Source: JACPVU01 sp964373255
GTDB taxonomy: Archaea > Aenigmatarchaeota > Aenigmatarchaeia > GW2011-AR5
Reading direction: 5' to 3'
Assembly (NCBI GenBank): GCA_964373255.1
Contig: CAYJTG010000007.1
Span: forward strand, 1-64,000
Length of the DNA: 64,000 bases
Below the pieces are notes generated by a model. The model ran no database searches. It was not told the origin of the DNA and worked only from the letters and a program-made list of their open reading frames with translations. Within the stretch, counting starts at the first letter, position 1. The number at the start of each line of letters is the position of its first letter. A program made the translations under genes and the position numbers. Positions 11,101-18,055 of the stretch are shown piece after piece.

Positions 11101-12187
11101 TAGAATAACGAGGCCAGAATTTACGTACATCATATGAATATGACCCGCCCTGCTCTGGCGGTCTATTGCACGTAAGGGTTTCTTTTCCCGCATAATCGTA
11201 CCATACGCCTATTGCCTGATGCCCTGTTAATGAGTCTACAGGTTTTGATGTGAATGATATATCTGTAAAATGCAAACATGACGCGTAGTTGAAAGGCTGC
11301 CGGTTTACAACTATATTCTGGCAAGGCGTTTCTTTGAAATCTTGTATTATACCCTCATTTGTCCAGTTTGTACCATTCCATATTTTATATTTGATTGCCA
11401 TGTAAGTAACACTTTCAGGAGGCGGACATCCGTTAGGAAGCACGACCCTATTTCTGTAAGTGTGTACCCATATAACAACTGATCTACCATCGGCGTCGAC
11501 AGCAATAGAAGGGTGGTGATAAATATGATCAGGCCCTGGTGACGTTGCCACAGTTCCATTAATATCCCACTTAGTGCCATTGAATCTTGCAAATGCGATA
11601 TCTCCCTTATATCTGCGCCACTCATACTCGTCGTTTGGTTCGGGAGAAGGATTGCATATCATAGTATCATAAGAATTATTGCCCCAGACAGCCATGCCAT
11701 TTTTTTCCTGATAATCTATATCGGGAAACCTGTCGATATCAGAAGTTGCAGCAATAACCGGACCAGATACGCCTCCGCCGAGCTCCCACCACTTCCATTT
11801 CATTTCTTTGTCATGGCCGTAAAAAGAGTAATAAATATTTTCACTGTTCTCAAAAACAGCTATGGCCTCGACTGTTGTATCGTCGACAGACGATGTCTGC
11901 AAATTTATATCAAGAGGTGTTTCACCACTACTATCTGTGCCCTGTTGCTGTGGTGCGCTACCAGAGAAATCGCCGCCAGAAGAACCAGAAGAGCCACTAC
12001 CCAACAAAGAAGGCTTGCTAGATACAGAAGGCGTAGAAGGTGATGTTTCCGGAATCAGGTTTTCAGAAGATTCAGAAGAAACCGGATCAGTTATTTGCTG
12101 CGTACTGCTTTCTTCTGAACTGCCGCTAACGATTTTGCTGTTGTCAGACGAGCCCATATAGCTTCCGGTAATCCTAAATGAATACAT
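5150..12187 (-). CDS. Giant cell-surface protein with type I phosphodiesterase and NosD-like beta-helix domains
   Basis: At least 2345 residues. A Ser-rich linker (about 10-85) is followed by a region with repeated Trp/Asp motifs (90-560). A phosphodiesterase/nucleotide pyrophosphatase domain of the alkaline phosphatase superfamily follows (about 585-1180): VIIDGM metal ligand, YPSYTFPNQ with the nucleophile Thr, YAADHGEAETHD and GTHDD. Asn/Thr-rich Ig-like segments come next, then a parallel beta-helix (about 1640-1850, with repeats such as NDNAILGNKV, SDNVVRSNI and NNTYGLWV). A PNGGETW domain and a C-terminal InlB B-like repeat (GWSGACTGTGSCVF) end it. The many N-x-S/T sites suggest glycosylation. 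The frame stays open upstream of this ATG to 12277 and encodes a membrane helix (GRIFIWIFAIGILIFSFGF), so the true start is probably upstream, at a non-standard codon or beyond a sequence error. Confidence 0.88.
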   Translation of the reverse strand: MYSFRITGSYMGSSDNSKIVSGSSEESSTQQITDPVSSESSENLIPETSPSTPSVSSKPSLLGSGSSGSSGGDFSGSAPQQQGTDSSGETPLDINLQTSSVDDTTVEAIAVFENSENIYYSFYGHDKEMKWKWWELGGGVSGPVIAATSDIDRFPDIDYQEKNGMAVWGNNSYDTMICNPSPEPNDEYEWRRYKGDIAFARFNGTKWDINGTVATSPGPDHIYHHPSIAVDADGRSVVIWVHTYRNRVVLPNGCPPPESVTYMAIKYKIWNGTNWTNEGIIQDFKETPCQNIVVNRQPFNYASCLHFTDISFTSKPVDSLTGHQAIGVWYDYAGKETLTCNRPPEQGGSYSYDVRKFWPRYSIWNGNTFSAAADIPGMPSPPLYNLYPEDDTDFSDIFGPTFLNKLGISSDELNNSKAVFPVSIRDATNPCSAIDSPTESWESKWTDANQNWYNAIYYSAGTEPDITFLKGNAATSVYNKYPNVRWSFENDITTNFADHGAIPGAKGFRSSVADINIHKKTLAVWQDGDNLKSAERDYKDDKTGGTIPTASSMQTSAFQQQSDLEPWKKVQNIGKGNNTEVAAKKSKIYVILVIIDGMNHTAFNDFVNSSPNSNIAKTVSQKSIEFTDGAISVYPSYTFPNQVSIATGKWPGNKNGIQGHGIMGNCWFDRTGEIGKSTLREYHVREYDTCTTVGMYKDAQSVYALPGLVNEDKLVKSIYDYATENSLNSAVIFHMVSSGAAAWITPNLLAQLAYAQGDGRTYDQIALIALKRDYFKERKITAQNFPDILTFYLAGNDHFAHLNGAEHVTNYITTTIDPIIGDLTNELKKIGVFDNIVWVYAADHGEAETHDTNDGTHDDYIDMTSGDMKSLLSGIDCPDGRKCYQDVYDNNFARNEVYNKDADLFMLNNGGGGGYIYLSRRDKNKYNLFGALTNSDGWKELPRRNEDLLPFVRGIADNAKTRGPIFFNNVLFEKLDDILVRTSKDGKSPPRYYVYRHNGGAAPTIDELKDLSVLNPAYLDAVTRISNFNSDRAPDIVLLPNFRNNDGWPPAGHYLHVAGGDQHTYYFDKQTEDATHGSLYPDDSEPVFYIGSGGISGASRLTELIKEKGKNIQISRPTPAAPHNVDVSPTIADILDFLSKLKGSSFHGESIFKAGFKVTVKSPVSLHLYDSQGRHIGPNSTGGVDEEIFTSEYSGAPGERQEIVILYVNDSYRIRVEGNSTGTFNLSIEDFSSDVSLEFLDVSTSNTTNSTLDIIHNDTILRSDNNSDGVIDKTFVANNSLFVFQDDISRTASARLNSVKGRKVLLDLLASTDTKLILNINQSGVVNGTINVSEHYDELNQSGLFFLGKHILINISNNLKLSLGNYTINLTYFDDELRLSRLPENNLSIYVINNSLWQRLNSLIDLKSNSVAAIVTNNSNFTIAATDIIPIINEINVSPQYTKIHGIPFKIHVNTSDNGAISKVNATFNGIEYTLTFNVSTGLYEINLTAPSVNGIFDIEIKSIDNNNNIGMDNTFFVIDNTPPNITILNNQSEVFENGTALIAFVVDEDITWLGYKLNNLTTVDVNFSDVESTMIGIPILRINDLNVGNFTIVLYANDILNNTGISNPFNFTMNSNNLSQSISSCADDPNVTGTWKLTRDLASAGTCIDIMADNVVFDCDGHKINGNGTGFGILSGAGRRSVTIKNCIVSNFSYGIRFEATRNSLMYNNTVLDIGAFGISAASSDNNAILGNKVSLTKSDGIQLFFSSNITVESNIFENNNYGIRISSSSDNVVRSNIIKNNTYGLWVSNLSLPPTRNNLIFNNFFSNTINARSDTVNYWNTTKTVGANIIGGPFLGGNFWHDYRGVDTNNDGIGDTMIPYNLNGNITIGGDYLPLVYPIQQSISVITPNGGETWITATTKNIRWNSTGVSGNVKIELSRNGGVAYAVLFSDTPNDGSENWLVSEPTTRQALVRISSIYNFSVSDTSNSTFSILVNRPYNFTDKWNMISLPLGVINSAKSVLFPTAVSDAFAFDPVLDYFVENVLRPGRGYWVKFAGNQSINISGTEITNVTINVSQGWNMVGALSNPISVLSIVSEPPSIVDSNYFGYSNGYKIADVLLPGKGYWIKVNQSGKLILFTQNQQPLSMTDLGSFNSLSISDNSNGHQSLYFGTATEVIHTDKTELPPKMAGVFDARYISDKYLETVPFPLTSLANYSIYVQSQSYPLNVSWRMKDNSYISKLIYVSSELTNTILLKESGSLIISDPNVVLLKLTVSPFYVMSVFKTGTGSGTVTGQDINCGSDCSEIYESGTTVSLAAVSSSGSSFSGWSGACTGTGSCVFVMNTDKSVTATFSLVTPTPKIPIE

Positions 12188-12279
12188 AGAAAAAATAAAG
12201 CCAAAACTAAAGATAAGTATGCCAATCGCGAAAATCCATATGAAAATTCTGCCCTTCGTAAAATCACACCCGTACTTTC

Positions 12280-12296
12280 AGTAGATATAAAGTAGA
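12280..12296 (-). promoter_or_regulatory. Candidate promoter of the giant surface protein
   Basis: On the minus strand CTTTATATCTACT lies about 25 bases upstream of the open frame that encodes the N-terminal membrane helix. This position fits a TATA box driving a transcript that begins near 12265, upstream of the first ATG, and supports a start upstream of 12187. Confidence 0.4.
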
Positions 12297-12391
12297 TACA
12301 ATTTAGTAAGTTCTAAACATAATAAAACTAGTTTATTTATAGCTGAACAAAATATTCTGCAAATAAATAAACGCTGGTTATTAAGAAATAG

Positions 12392-12703
12392 TTATTTTAC
12401 TAATACCGTCCGCAAACCGTATTTTTTGGAAATATTGGTGTTCTCTTCTTCGGTAAGCAGGGCATCCGCAATAAAATCCGTATCGCCACTGCTTTTTCTG
12501 CCTCTACGAAAAATGATAATGGCATCCGGGTACTTTCTTTTCATCTCTGAAAGCCTGTCATATGCTGTTCTTTTTGCCTGCTGTATTGCCCATTCTGGAT
12601 CTGCAGGCTCGCCGAAAAAATAATGCTGCTCATTTGGTGTAAGCAACTCGACTGCATAAAATGACTCATTTCTTTCAGCAATATTGTACTTGTCGATTTT
12701 CAT
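12392..12703 (-). CDS. Hypothetical protein
   Basis: A 103-residue soluble protein beginning MKIDKYNIAERNESFYAVEL. Residues 35-75 are helical and basic (AIQQAKRTAYDRLSEMKRKYP) and are followed by IIIFRRGRKSSGD. I do not recognise it. It ends about 200 bases from the giant surface protein on the same strand. A fragment copied from the end of the superoxide dismutase gene lies just upstream of its start. Confidence 0.6.
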   Translation of the reverse strand: MKIDKYNIAERNESFYAVELLTPNEQHYFFGEPADPEWAIQQAKRTAYDRLSEMKRKYPDAIIIFRRGRKSSGDTDFIADALLTEEENTNISKKYGLRTVLVK

Positions 12704-12715
12704 AAGAATTTGATC

Positions 12716-12750
12716 GCATCTCTGAAGTGCTCATCGACCTTTTCCCAGTT
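12716..12750 (-). pseudogene. Duplicated fragment of the superoxide dismutase 3' end
   Basis: These 35 bases are identical to 13124-13158 inside the superoxide dismutase gene, where they encode NWEKVDEHFRDA. The copy is about 408 bases away in the same orientation and has no start codon or catalytic region. It looks like a remnant of a local duplication that also bracketed the gene at 12766. Confidence 0.75.
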
Positions 12751-12765
12751 GATGAAATAGATAAG

Positions 12766-13047
12766 TTAAAAATATATGCCTGAACCCTCGGTGACTGGAC
12801 CAAACATATCAAATGGTTTGGGTTTGTTTTGTTCTATAATAATATAATTATCAGCCGCTGCTTTAACGCCATTCAAGAAAACGTACTCAACAGGATTATT
12901 GATCGAGATGCTTTTGTCGAGTGCCCATGAGTACCCGTTACTTTCTGCTTCACTTTTTGTAACAAAGTATCCGAGCGTATTGCTTGCTGTAATCACTCCC
13001 AAGGTTACTCCGACGCCAACTAAAAAGTTTTTCAAGCCGCTAGTCAT
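12766..13047 (-). CDS. Small membrane-anchored hypothetical protein
   Basis: A 93-residue protein with one hydrophobic N-terminal helix (about residues 6-29, FLVGVGVTLGVITASNTLGYF) followed by a polar domain that is probably outside the membrane. I do not recognise the family. It lies between the superoxide dismutase gene and a duplicated fragment of that gene, so it may have arrived with, or been bracketed by, that duplication. Confidence 0.6.
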   Translation of the reverse strand: MTSGLKNFLVGVGVTLGVITASNTLGYFVTKSEAESNGYSWALDKSISINNPVEYVFLNGVKAAADNYIIIEQNKPKPFDMFGPVTEGSGIYF

Positions 13048-13113
13048 GTTTATTCACACATATAATTATATCAAATAGACTTATAACCCTTTTTTGTCCT
13101 ACTTACTTGCGAT

Positions 13114-13728
13114 TTATTTCATAGCATCTCTGAAGTGCTCATCGACCTTTTCCCAGTTTATGACGTTGAACCACGCCGCTATATAATCAGCCCGCTTGTT
13201 TTGATATTTCAGGTAGTACGCGTGTTCCCAGACGTCTATGCCGAGGACAGGGATCTTTGTCTGCGTCAGCGGATTGTCCTGGTTTGGCGTCGTGACAATC
13301 TCCAAGCTTCCGTCGCTTGCGACGGAAAGCCACGCCCACCCGCTACCAAATAAAGTAGCAGAAGAATTAGAGAACATTTCCTTGAACTTGTCGAAGCTTC
13401 CGAATTTTTTGTTTATGGCGTCAGAGATTTCTCCTTCCGCCACTTGTTTATCGTTCTTCATGATCGGCCAGAAAAACGAGTGGTTAGCGTGCCCGCCGCC
13501 GTGATTCCGGACAGCTGTGCGTATGGCTTCTGGCACGACATTCAGATTTTTTATCAGGTCTTCTGCTGTCTTTGCCTGCAGTTCAGTATGCCCTTCTAAT
13601 GCGATGTTAAGCTTGTCTATGTATGTCTGATGGTGTTTTGTATGGTGTATTCTCATGGTCTGTTCATCGATGTAAGGCTCCAGAGCATTATAGTCGTAAG
13701 GAAGTTCTGGTAATGTATGCGGGTACAT
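13114..13728 (-). CDS. sod: Superoxide dismutase (Fe/Mn type)
   Basis: A 204-residue protein, normal for the Fe/Mn family. Metal ligands are visible: the first His in MRIHHTKHHQTY, the second in HANHSFFW, and Asp and His in the DVWEHAYY signature. It converts superoxide to oxygen and peroxide in the cytoplasm. A peroxiredoxin and an aquaporin lie just upstream on the same strand, forming an oxidative-stress neighbourhood. Fe versus Mn preference cannot be decided here. Part of its 3' end is duplicated at 12716. Confidence 0.95.
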   Translation of the reverse strand: MYPHTLPELPYDYNALEPYIDEQTMRIHHTKHHQTYIDKLNIALEGHTELQAKTAEDLIKNLNVVPEAIRTAVRNHGGGHANHSFFWPIMKNDKQVAEGEISDAINKKFGSFDKFKEMFSNSSATLFGSGWAWLSVASDGSLEIVTTPNQDNPLTQTKIPVLGIDVWEHAYYLKYQNKRADYIAAWFNVINWEKVDEHFRDAMK

Positions 13729-13753
13729 ATAGTCACCTTCTTACTTATTATGA

Positions 13754-14149
13754 TCAATATTTTAAATTGAGCATTGCTCTAAATCTACCCTGTAATGTGT
13801 CTGATTCTCTTAGTCGTTCCCTTTGCTCAGCGTCCATGGTGCTTTCAAAGCTATGCAGCCTTTCATGTATTAACCCTAATGCATAAGATAATAATATGTT
13901 TCTTGGATAATATTTTCTTTCAGCGGGGATTGGCGTGTTATTATAGCTGCCCATAGACGATAAACATGGAAAGGCATCGTTAGCAAGCATATTTTTTATT
14001 GTGTTCGGTACATAATCTCCAAAGAGTTCATCGACAAGCACATAAACTTGTTCAAATGTCTCTGGGCCTATTTTGTCAGACTCTGCCAATCTGTTCAGCG
14101 TATTGATAATCTTTCTGTATGCTGCAATACATTCATCTGACTCAGGCAT
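13754..14149 (-). CDS. Hypothetical alpha-helical protein
   Basis: A 131-residue protein predicted to be mostly helical, with Cys at position 7 and a C-terminal charged stretch (MDAEQRERLRESDTLQG). I do not recognise it. It lies 25 bases upstream of the superoxide dismutase gene and 48 bases downstream of peroxiredoxin on the same strand, so co-transcription with these stress genes is likely. It has no membrane or signal segment. Confidence 0.6.
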   Translation of the reverse strand: MPESDECIAAYRKIINTLNRLAESDKIGPETFEQVYVLVDELFGDYVPNTIKNMLANDAFPCLSSMGSYNNTPIPAERKYYPRNILLSYALGLIHERLHSFESTMDAEQRERLRESDTLQGRFRAMLNLKY

Positions 14150-14197
14150 GTCTATCGTTAGTTATTAATAAAATTAGTCTACTTAAAATCAGTGCTT

Positions 14198-14647
14198 TCA
14201 CTTCATATTTTCAATATGTTTTAAAATTTCTTCGTTCTCAAGCCTTTGCCCAGGCACAGGCATGACGTGTTTCCATCTTATAATACCATTTTCATCTACC
14301 AGAATGTATGCGCGCTCGCTGAATCCTTCTGGCCTCAGCAAACCATAATTTTTTGTGACATTCTTGCTGAAGTCGCTTAGAAGGGAAAAATCTACGCCCA
14401 TATGGTTTGCCCATGCCTTGTGGCTCCACAAAGAATCCACGCTGATTCCAATAACCTCAATGCCGTATTCTTTCAGCTTGCCTATGTCATCATGCAAGCA
14501 TTTCATCTCCGGCTCGCAAACAGGGCTCCAGTCAGCAACGTAGAAGGCCAGAAGAACCTTTTTGCCGCGGAAATCACTCATTCGCACTTCTTTGTCGCTT
14601 TGGTCTTTCAAAATAAAGTCGGGTGCGGGTTCTCCTACCATGACCAT
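14198..14647 (-). CDS. Peroxiredoxin (AhpC/TSA, Bcp-like)
   Basis: A 149-residue thioredoxin-fold peroxidase that reduces hydrogen peroxide and organic peroxides. The peroxidatic cysteine is in WSPVCEPEM (about residue 49), with the expected Pro-Val before it and a downstream Arg-containing region. No obvious resolving Cys is seen near the C-terminus, which suggests a 1-Cys mechanism or an intermolecular partner. The start at 14647 has a GGAG motif eight bases upstream. The gene upstream overlaps it by 74 bases. Confidence 0.9.
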   Translation of the reverse strand: MVMVGEPAPDFILKDQSDKEVRMSDFRGKKVLLAFYVADWSPVCEPEMKCLHDDIGKLKEYGIEVIGISVDSLWSHKAWANHMGVDFSLLSDFSKNVTKNYGLLRPEGFSERAYILVDENGIIRWKHVMPVPGQRLENEEILKHIENMK

Positions 14648-14885
14648 TTTTATCTCCTCTGTATGTTGTACTTATCCATTCCCTGAATCTTTTTATAGCT
14701 TGATATATTTCTGGTGGTGTGGACAGCGCGTATTCTGTGAACTGCAAATTGATTTGGGCAAGTTCTCCACGGCTGTAAGTCACTTTCAACCTGTCAAGAT
14801 ATTTGTCCAAGCCGATAGAATAGTGTGTTTCTAGTCCATGCAGAATAGTGCTCGCATCATGCGACAAATATGAATTTTTGTTCAT
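14574..14885 (-). CDS. Hypothetical protein overlapping peroxiredoxin
   Basis: About 103 residues from the ATG at 14885. A strong TATA-like CTTATATAAATTTT lies about 25 bases upstream, so the message is nearly leaderless; an upstream ATG at 14945 would lie before that promoter. The first 75 residues look like a normal helical protein. The last 30 are Arg/Lys-rich and read out of frame through the start of the peroxiredoxin gene. Either the overlap is real and couples translation, or the C-terminus has been frame-shifted. I do not recognise the family. Confidence 0.55.
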   Translation of the reverse strand: MNKNSYLSHDASTILHGLETHYSIGLDKYLDRLKVTYSRGELAQINLQFTEYALSTPPEIYQAIKRFREWISTTYRGDKNGHGRRTRTRLYFERPKRQRSANE

Positions 14886-14919
14886 AATTAACCGCTGACA
14901 AAAATTTATATAAGAGATT

Positions 14920-15567
14920 TCATTTTTTCTTTCCGAGAAATGCATACGTGTACAAAAATGCCGCTACCAAGGCGCCTATTATGGGGCCTATCCAGTATAC
15001 GGCATGATTAGCCCAGAAATTGCTGGCCAATGCTGGTCCGAATGTCCTTGCAGGATTCATCGAAGCGCCCGTCAAGCCGATTCCTATAATGTGGTCAAAT
15101 ATTAAAACAAACCCGATGGCTAGCGCAGCATGAGTTTTAGTGCTTCTCTTGTCAACAGCTGTTCCAAATATGGTAAATACTAGAAAGAACGTTAGTATTG
15201 CTTCAATAATTATCCCTTTAACAGGATCAATTCCAGAAGCAAGCTGATTTGTTCCTAGATACGCAGCTGCTGGTGCGCCTGCAAAAACAAAACCCAGAAG
15301 ATACCCAGCAATGCCAGCGCCGATAAGCTGCGAGACAATGTAGCCAGCAGCTACCTTGCCTTTCATCCTTTTGGTCGCCCACATCGATATCGTTACAGCC
15401 GGGTTTATGTGAGCGCCTGATATGTGCATTATAGAGTATATCATAACAGCAAGGACAAGGCCGTGCGCGAACGCTATGCCCAGTATTCCTACATTGGAAA
15501 GGACAGAGCCCGCACCCACAAAAACAAGCGCGAATGTTGCTATTAATTCTGCAAGGTATTTGCTCAT
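14920..15567 (-). CDS. Aquaporin (MIP family water/glycerol channel)
   Basis: A 216-residue integral membrane channel with six helices and two re-entrant loops. Both signature NPA motifs are intact: HINPAVT near residue 63 and SMNPART near residue 180. The start MSKYLAELIATF at 15567 begins the first helix; ten upstream in-frame residues are unlikely to be translated. It moves water, glycerol or small neutral solutes, possibly hydrogen peroxide given its neighbours. A TATA-like GCATTTAAAGATT near 15602-15612 lies upstream. Confidence 0.92.
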   Translation of the reverse strand: MSKYLAELIATFALVFVGAGSVLSNVGILGIAFAHGLVLAVMIYSIMHISGAHINPAVTISMWATKRMKGKVAAGYIVSQLIGAGIAGYLLGFVFAGAPAAAYLGTNQLASGIDPVKGIIIEAILTFFLVFTIFGTAVDKRSTKTHAALAIGFVLIFDHIIGIGLTGASMNPARTFGPALASNFWANHAVYWIGPIIGALVAAFLYTYAFLGKKK

Positions 15568-15632
15568 GAAACACACTCTGGCAATAATTATTATCACTAA
15601 TCTTTAAATGCCGTAATTACAAGATTCGTAAT

Positions 15633-16259
15633 ATGATAAAATGCATAGTCTTTGATTTCGGCGGGGTTATAACTCTATCAAAAAATGGCATGAGACCAAC
15701 GCAGCTTGCTTTTTGCGACGCTGCATCAAATCTTGGAATAGGCTACAAAAACCTGATGAAATTCGTGGCGAAAATAGAAAATGACCTTATGACAGGAAGA
15801 ATGACAGAGAATGAGTTTTATTCAAGGATAAGCACAAAATTTTCATTAGCCGTTACGCCAGCGCAATTAAAATATACTATAGAGAAATTTTATCGAAAAC
15901 ACAATGCACTAAATCCAAGCATTGTAAAAATGATCAAAACGTTGGGAAAAAATTATTCTGTTAACCTTGTCACCGATGTTTATCCGATGCACTACAGAGA
16001 AAGGAAAGATCTAGGACAGTATGAATTGTTCAAGAGCGTGGTAACATCCCTAGAAGTAAAAGAGGCAAAGGTAGATGGCAAAAAGAAAATCTGGCTAGCA
16101 ATACTGAAAAAAATGAAAGCAAAACCATATGAATGTGTAGTGATAGACGACAAGAAGAAAAATCTGATTGTACCAAGAAGAATGGGCATGAAGATAATTC
16201 ATTTCCGAAGTGCAAAACAATTGAAAAGGGATTTGAAAATATTGGGCATCAGGATTTAA
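15633..16259 (+). CDS. HAD-superfamily hydrolase
   Basis: A 208-residue protein starting with the HAD motif I segment CIVFDFGGVITLS. The second aspartate of the usual DxD is replaced by Gly (DFGG), as in several haloacid dehalogenase-like hydrolases. Motif II is LVTDVYP and the acidic motif IV is VVIDDKKKN. The cap domain is helical (about 20-90). The substrate is unknown. A TATA-like CTTTAAATG lies about 28 bases upstream. The 3' end overlaps the convergent thiI gene by 11 bases. Confidence 0.8.
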   Translation: MIKCIVFDFGGVITLSKNGMRPTQLAFCDAASNLGIGYKNLMKFVAKIENDLMTGRMTENEFYSRISTKFSLAVTPAQLKYTIEKFYRKHNALNPSIVKMIKTLGKNYSVNLVTDVYPMHYRERKDLGQYELFKSVVTSLEVKEAKVDGKKKIWLAILKKMKAKPYECVVIDDKKKNLIVPRRMGMKIIHFRSAKQLKRDLKILGIRI

Positions 16260-17391
16260 TATCCCTTACCTCAGCCTTTTTCACCGCGTTCTCCACCAGT
16301 TTTTCTATCTCTAGCGTTTTCTCATGCATTTCGACGTCGTCCCGCTTTGCCCTTGTTGCAGGGTTGACGACCATGAACGAGCAGCAGTCCTTGTACGGAA
16401 TTATCGATGAAGAATAGGTGCCTATCTGCTCGGCGACCTTTATGATTTCTTTCTTGTCAAAACCGATCAGCGGTGCGAATATCGGATAGTTCGCTGCAGA
16501 ATAGATGACATTCAGATTTTCCAGCGTCTGGCTCGCGACCTGCGCAATATTATCCCCTGTGACGAAAGCGAGCGCACCCTCTTTTTTTAATATTTCCTCG
16601 GCGATGCGAAACATCATTTTCCTGTAAAGAAGCATCCTGAATTTGTCCGGGACGTTTTTAATGATATTTTCTTGTGTTTCATAAAATGGCACAAGATATA
16701 ATCTGCAATTCGCCTGATATTTTGACAAAATCCTGACAATTGGTTCCAGCTTATTCTCAATCTTCGACGTGTACGTGTGGAAATGCACAAAAACGACGCT
16801 ACAGCCTCGTTTCATTGCGTACCACGCAGCGACGGGTGAGTCGATGCCGCCGGAAAGAAGGCATACAACCTTGCCCGTAACGCCGACAGGCAGGCCACCT
16901 AATCCTTTTACCTTTTCTGTGTAAATGAACGCATTCTTCTCTGCAACCTCGACATAAATTATGACGTCAGGATCTGTCAGGTTTACTTTCCACTTCATTT
17001 TTTCATTCACGATGTCGCCGACCCTTTCGTTTGTTTGCATAGAAGTAAGCTGAAAAGACTTGTTGCCCCGGGTTGTGTCTATCTTGAACGTTGAATTTCT
17101 ATTTGCCGGTTTTATAGACTTCGCAACCCTCAATGCCTTTTGCTTTATATCATCCATATCAAGGTCTGCAACAACACACGGCGAAAAATGAGCTACGCCG
17201 AAGGCATTCTTCAGACTATTCAAAGTAGCTGAATCAGAAGAGTCAATTATTATTCTTCCAAACAGCCGCTTGATGACCTTCTCCTTACCAATGGCACACC
17301 TGATGTTATCTACTAATTTCTTCTCGAAATCAGGCCTGTTCTTGCCCTTCAGCGCGATTTCTCCGTAGTGAACGACCGTGTGGGTGAACAT
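16249..17391 (-). CDS. thiI: tRNA 4-thiouridine synthase ThiI
   Basis: A 380-residue enzyme that installs 4-thiouridine at position 8 of tRNA and can supply sulfur for thiamine. An N-terminal ferredoxin-like and THUMP region (about 1-170) is followed by the adenylating PP-loop domain with LLSGGIDSPVAAW (about 180-195). A CC pair in YKDCCSFM (about 345) is a candidate catalytic site. There is no C-terminal rhodanese domain, as is usual in archaea. Another THUMP protein is encoded at 24422. Confidence 0.92.
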   Translation of the reverse strand: MFTHTVVHYGEIALKGKNRPDFEKKLVDNIRCAIGKEKVIKRLFGRIIIDSSDSATLNSLKNAFGVAHFSPCVVADLDMDDIKQKALRVAKSIKPANRNSTFKIDTTRGNKSFQLTSMQTNERVGDIVNEKMKWKVNLTDPDVIIYVEVAEKNAFIYTEKVKGLGGLPVGVTGKVVCLLSGGIDSPVAAWYAMKRGCSVVFVHFHTYTSKIENKLEPIVRILSKYQANCRLYLVPFYETQENIIKNVPDKFRMLLYRKMMFRIAEEILKKEGALAFVTGDNIAQVASQTLENLNVIYSAANYPIFAPLIGFDKKEIIKVAEQIGTYSSSIIPYKDCCSFMVVNPATRAKRDDVEMHEKTLEIEKLVENAVKKAEVRDIKS

Positions 17392-17470
17392 GAAAGTAAA
17401 TTAGAATGAAAGGGTTAAAAGATGAAATTTTTCAATATATTTATAAAGAAGAGATTAAATCATATGCTAC

Positions 17471-18055
17471 ATGACAAGCAAAGATTACAAAACTGTTGAC
17501 GAAAGACAGAGCTACGTGCAAAAAAGTGGTGAAGAATGGGAAAACAAAGTAATGAACTTTGTGAATCAACAACTCAAAAAGTTAGGCTCTGATTTAACAG
17601 TTATAAAAGGCAGAAATGTTAAGAAAAGTTCGCGATTATGGGATAAACTTTCAATACACGTTGGGAAAGAAGAGCCATCACAAAAAATCTGGGGTGACAT
17701 AGATTTGATAGTCATCGATAAACAAGAAAATCCTGTCGCAGTAATAAGCTGTAAAACAAGTTTGCATGGCAGATTTTCCGAAACTCTTTTTTACGCAGTT
17801 GTTTTGAAAGCTATAATAAAAGAACTGAAAGTTATTTTTGCCACGCCCGATAAAGGAAGACAGCAAAAAGGGAGCGAGTGGCAATCTGAATGGGGAAGCA
17901 AGGATAAGCCAACAAAAGATAGGCTACTGGGAAGTCATTATTTGGATGGGGTTTACATTTTAAATCCAAAAACAAAGTTGGGTGGAATGATTAAACATTT
18001 GGAGGAATTGCCAAAAGACCTCATTAAATGGCACAAATCAATGAAGAACAGATAA
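17471..18055 (+). CDS. Type II restriction endonuclease (PD-(D/E)xK fold, BsaWI-like)
   Basis: A 194-residue protein. WGDIDLIVID...AVISCKTS (about residues 75-100) gives the D-x(n)-(S/E)xK-type nuclease core, here D...SCK, and an N-terminal helical region precedes it. The arrangement resembles the BsaWI family, but the recognition site is inferred only. It is convergent with a DNA methyltransferase, overlapping it by 18 bases, which is the usual restriction-modification pairing. An ATATTTATAAAG box lies about 30 bases upstream of the ATG, so the mRNA is nearly leaderless. A/T-rich codon use suggests acquisition. Confidence 0.8.
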   Translation: MTSKDYKTVDERQSYVQKSGEEWENKVMNFVNQQLKKLGSDLTVIKGRNVKKSSRLWDKLSIHVGKEEPSQKIWGDIDLIVIDKQENPVAVISCKTSLHGRFSETLFYAVVLKAIIKELKVIFATPDKGRQQKGSEWQSEWGSKDKPTKDRLLGSHYLDGVYILNPKTKLGGMIKHLEELPKDLIKWHKSMKNR

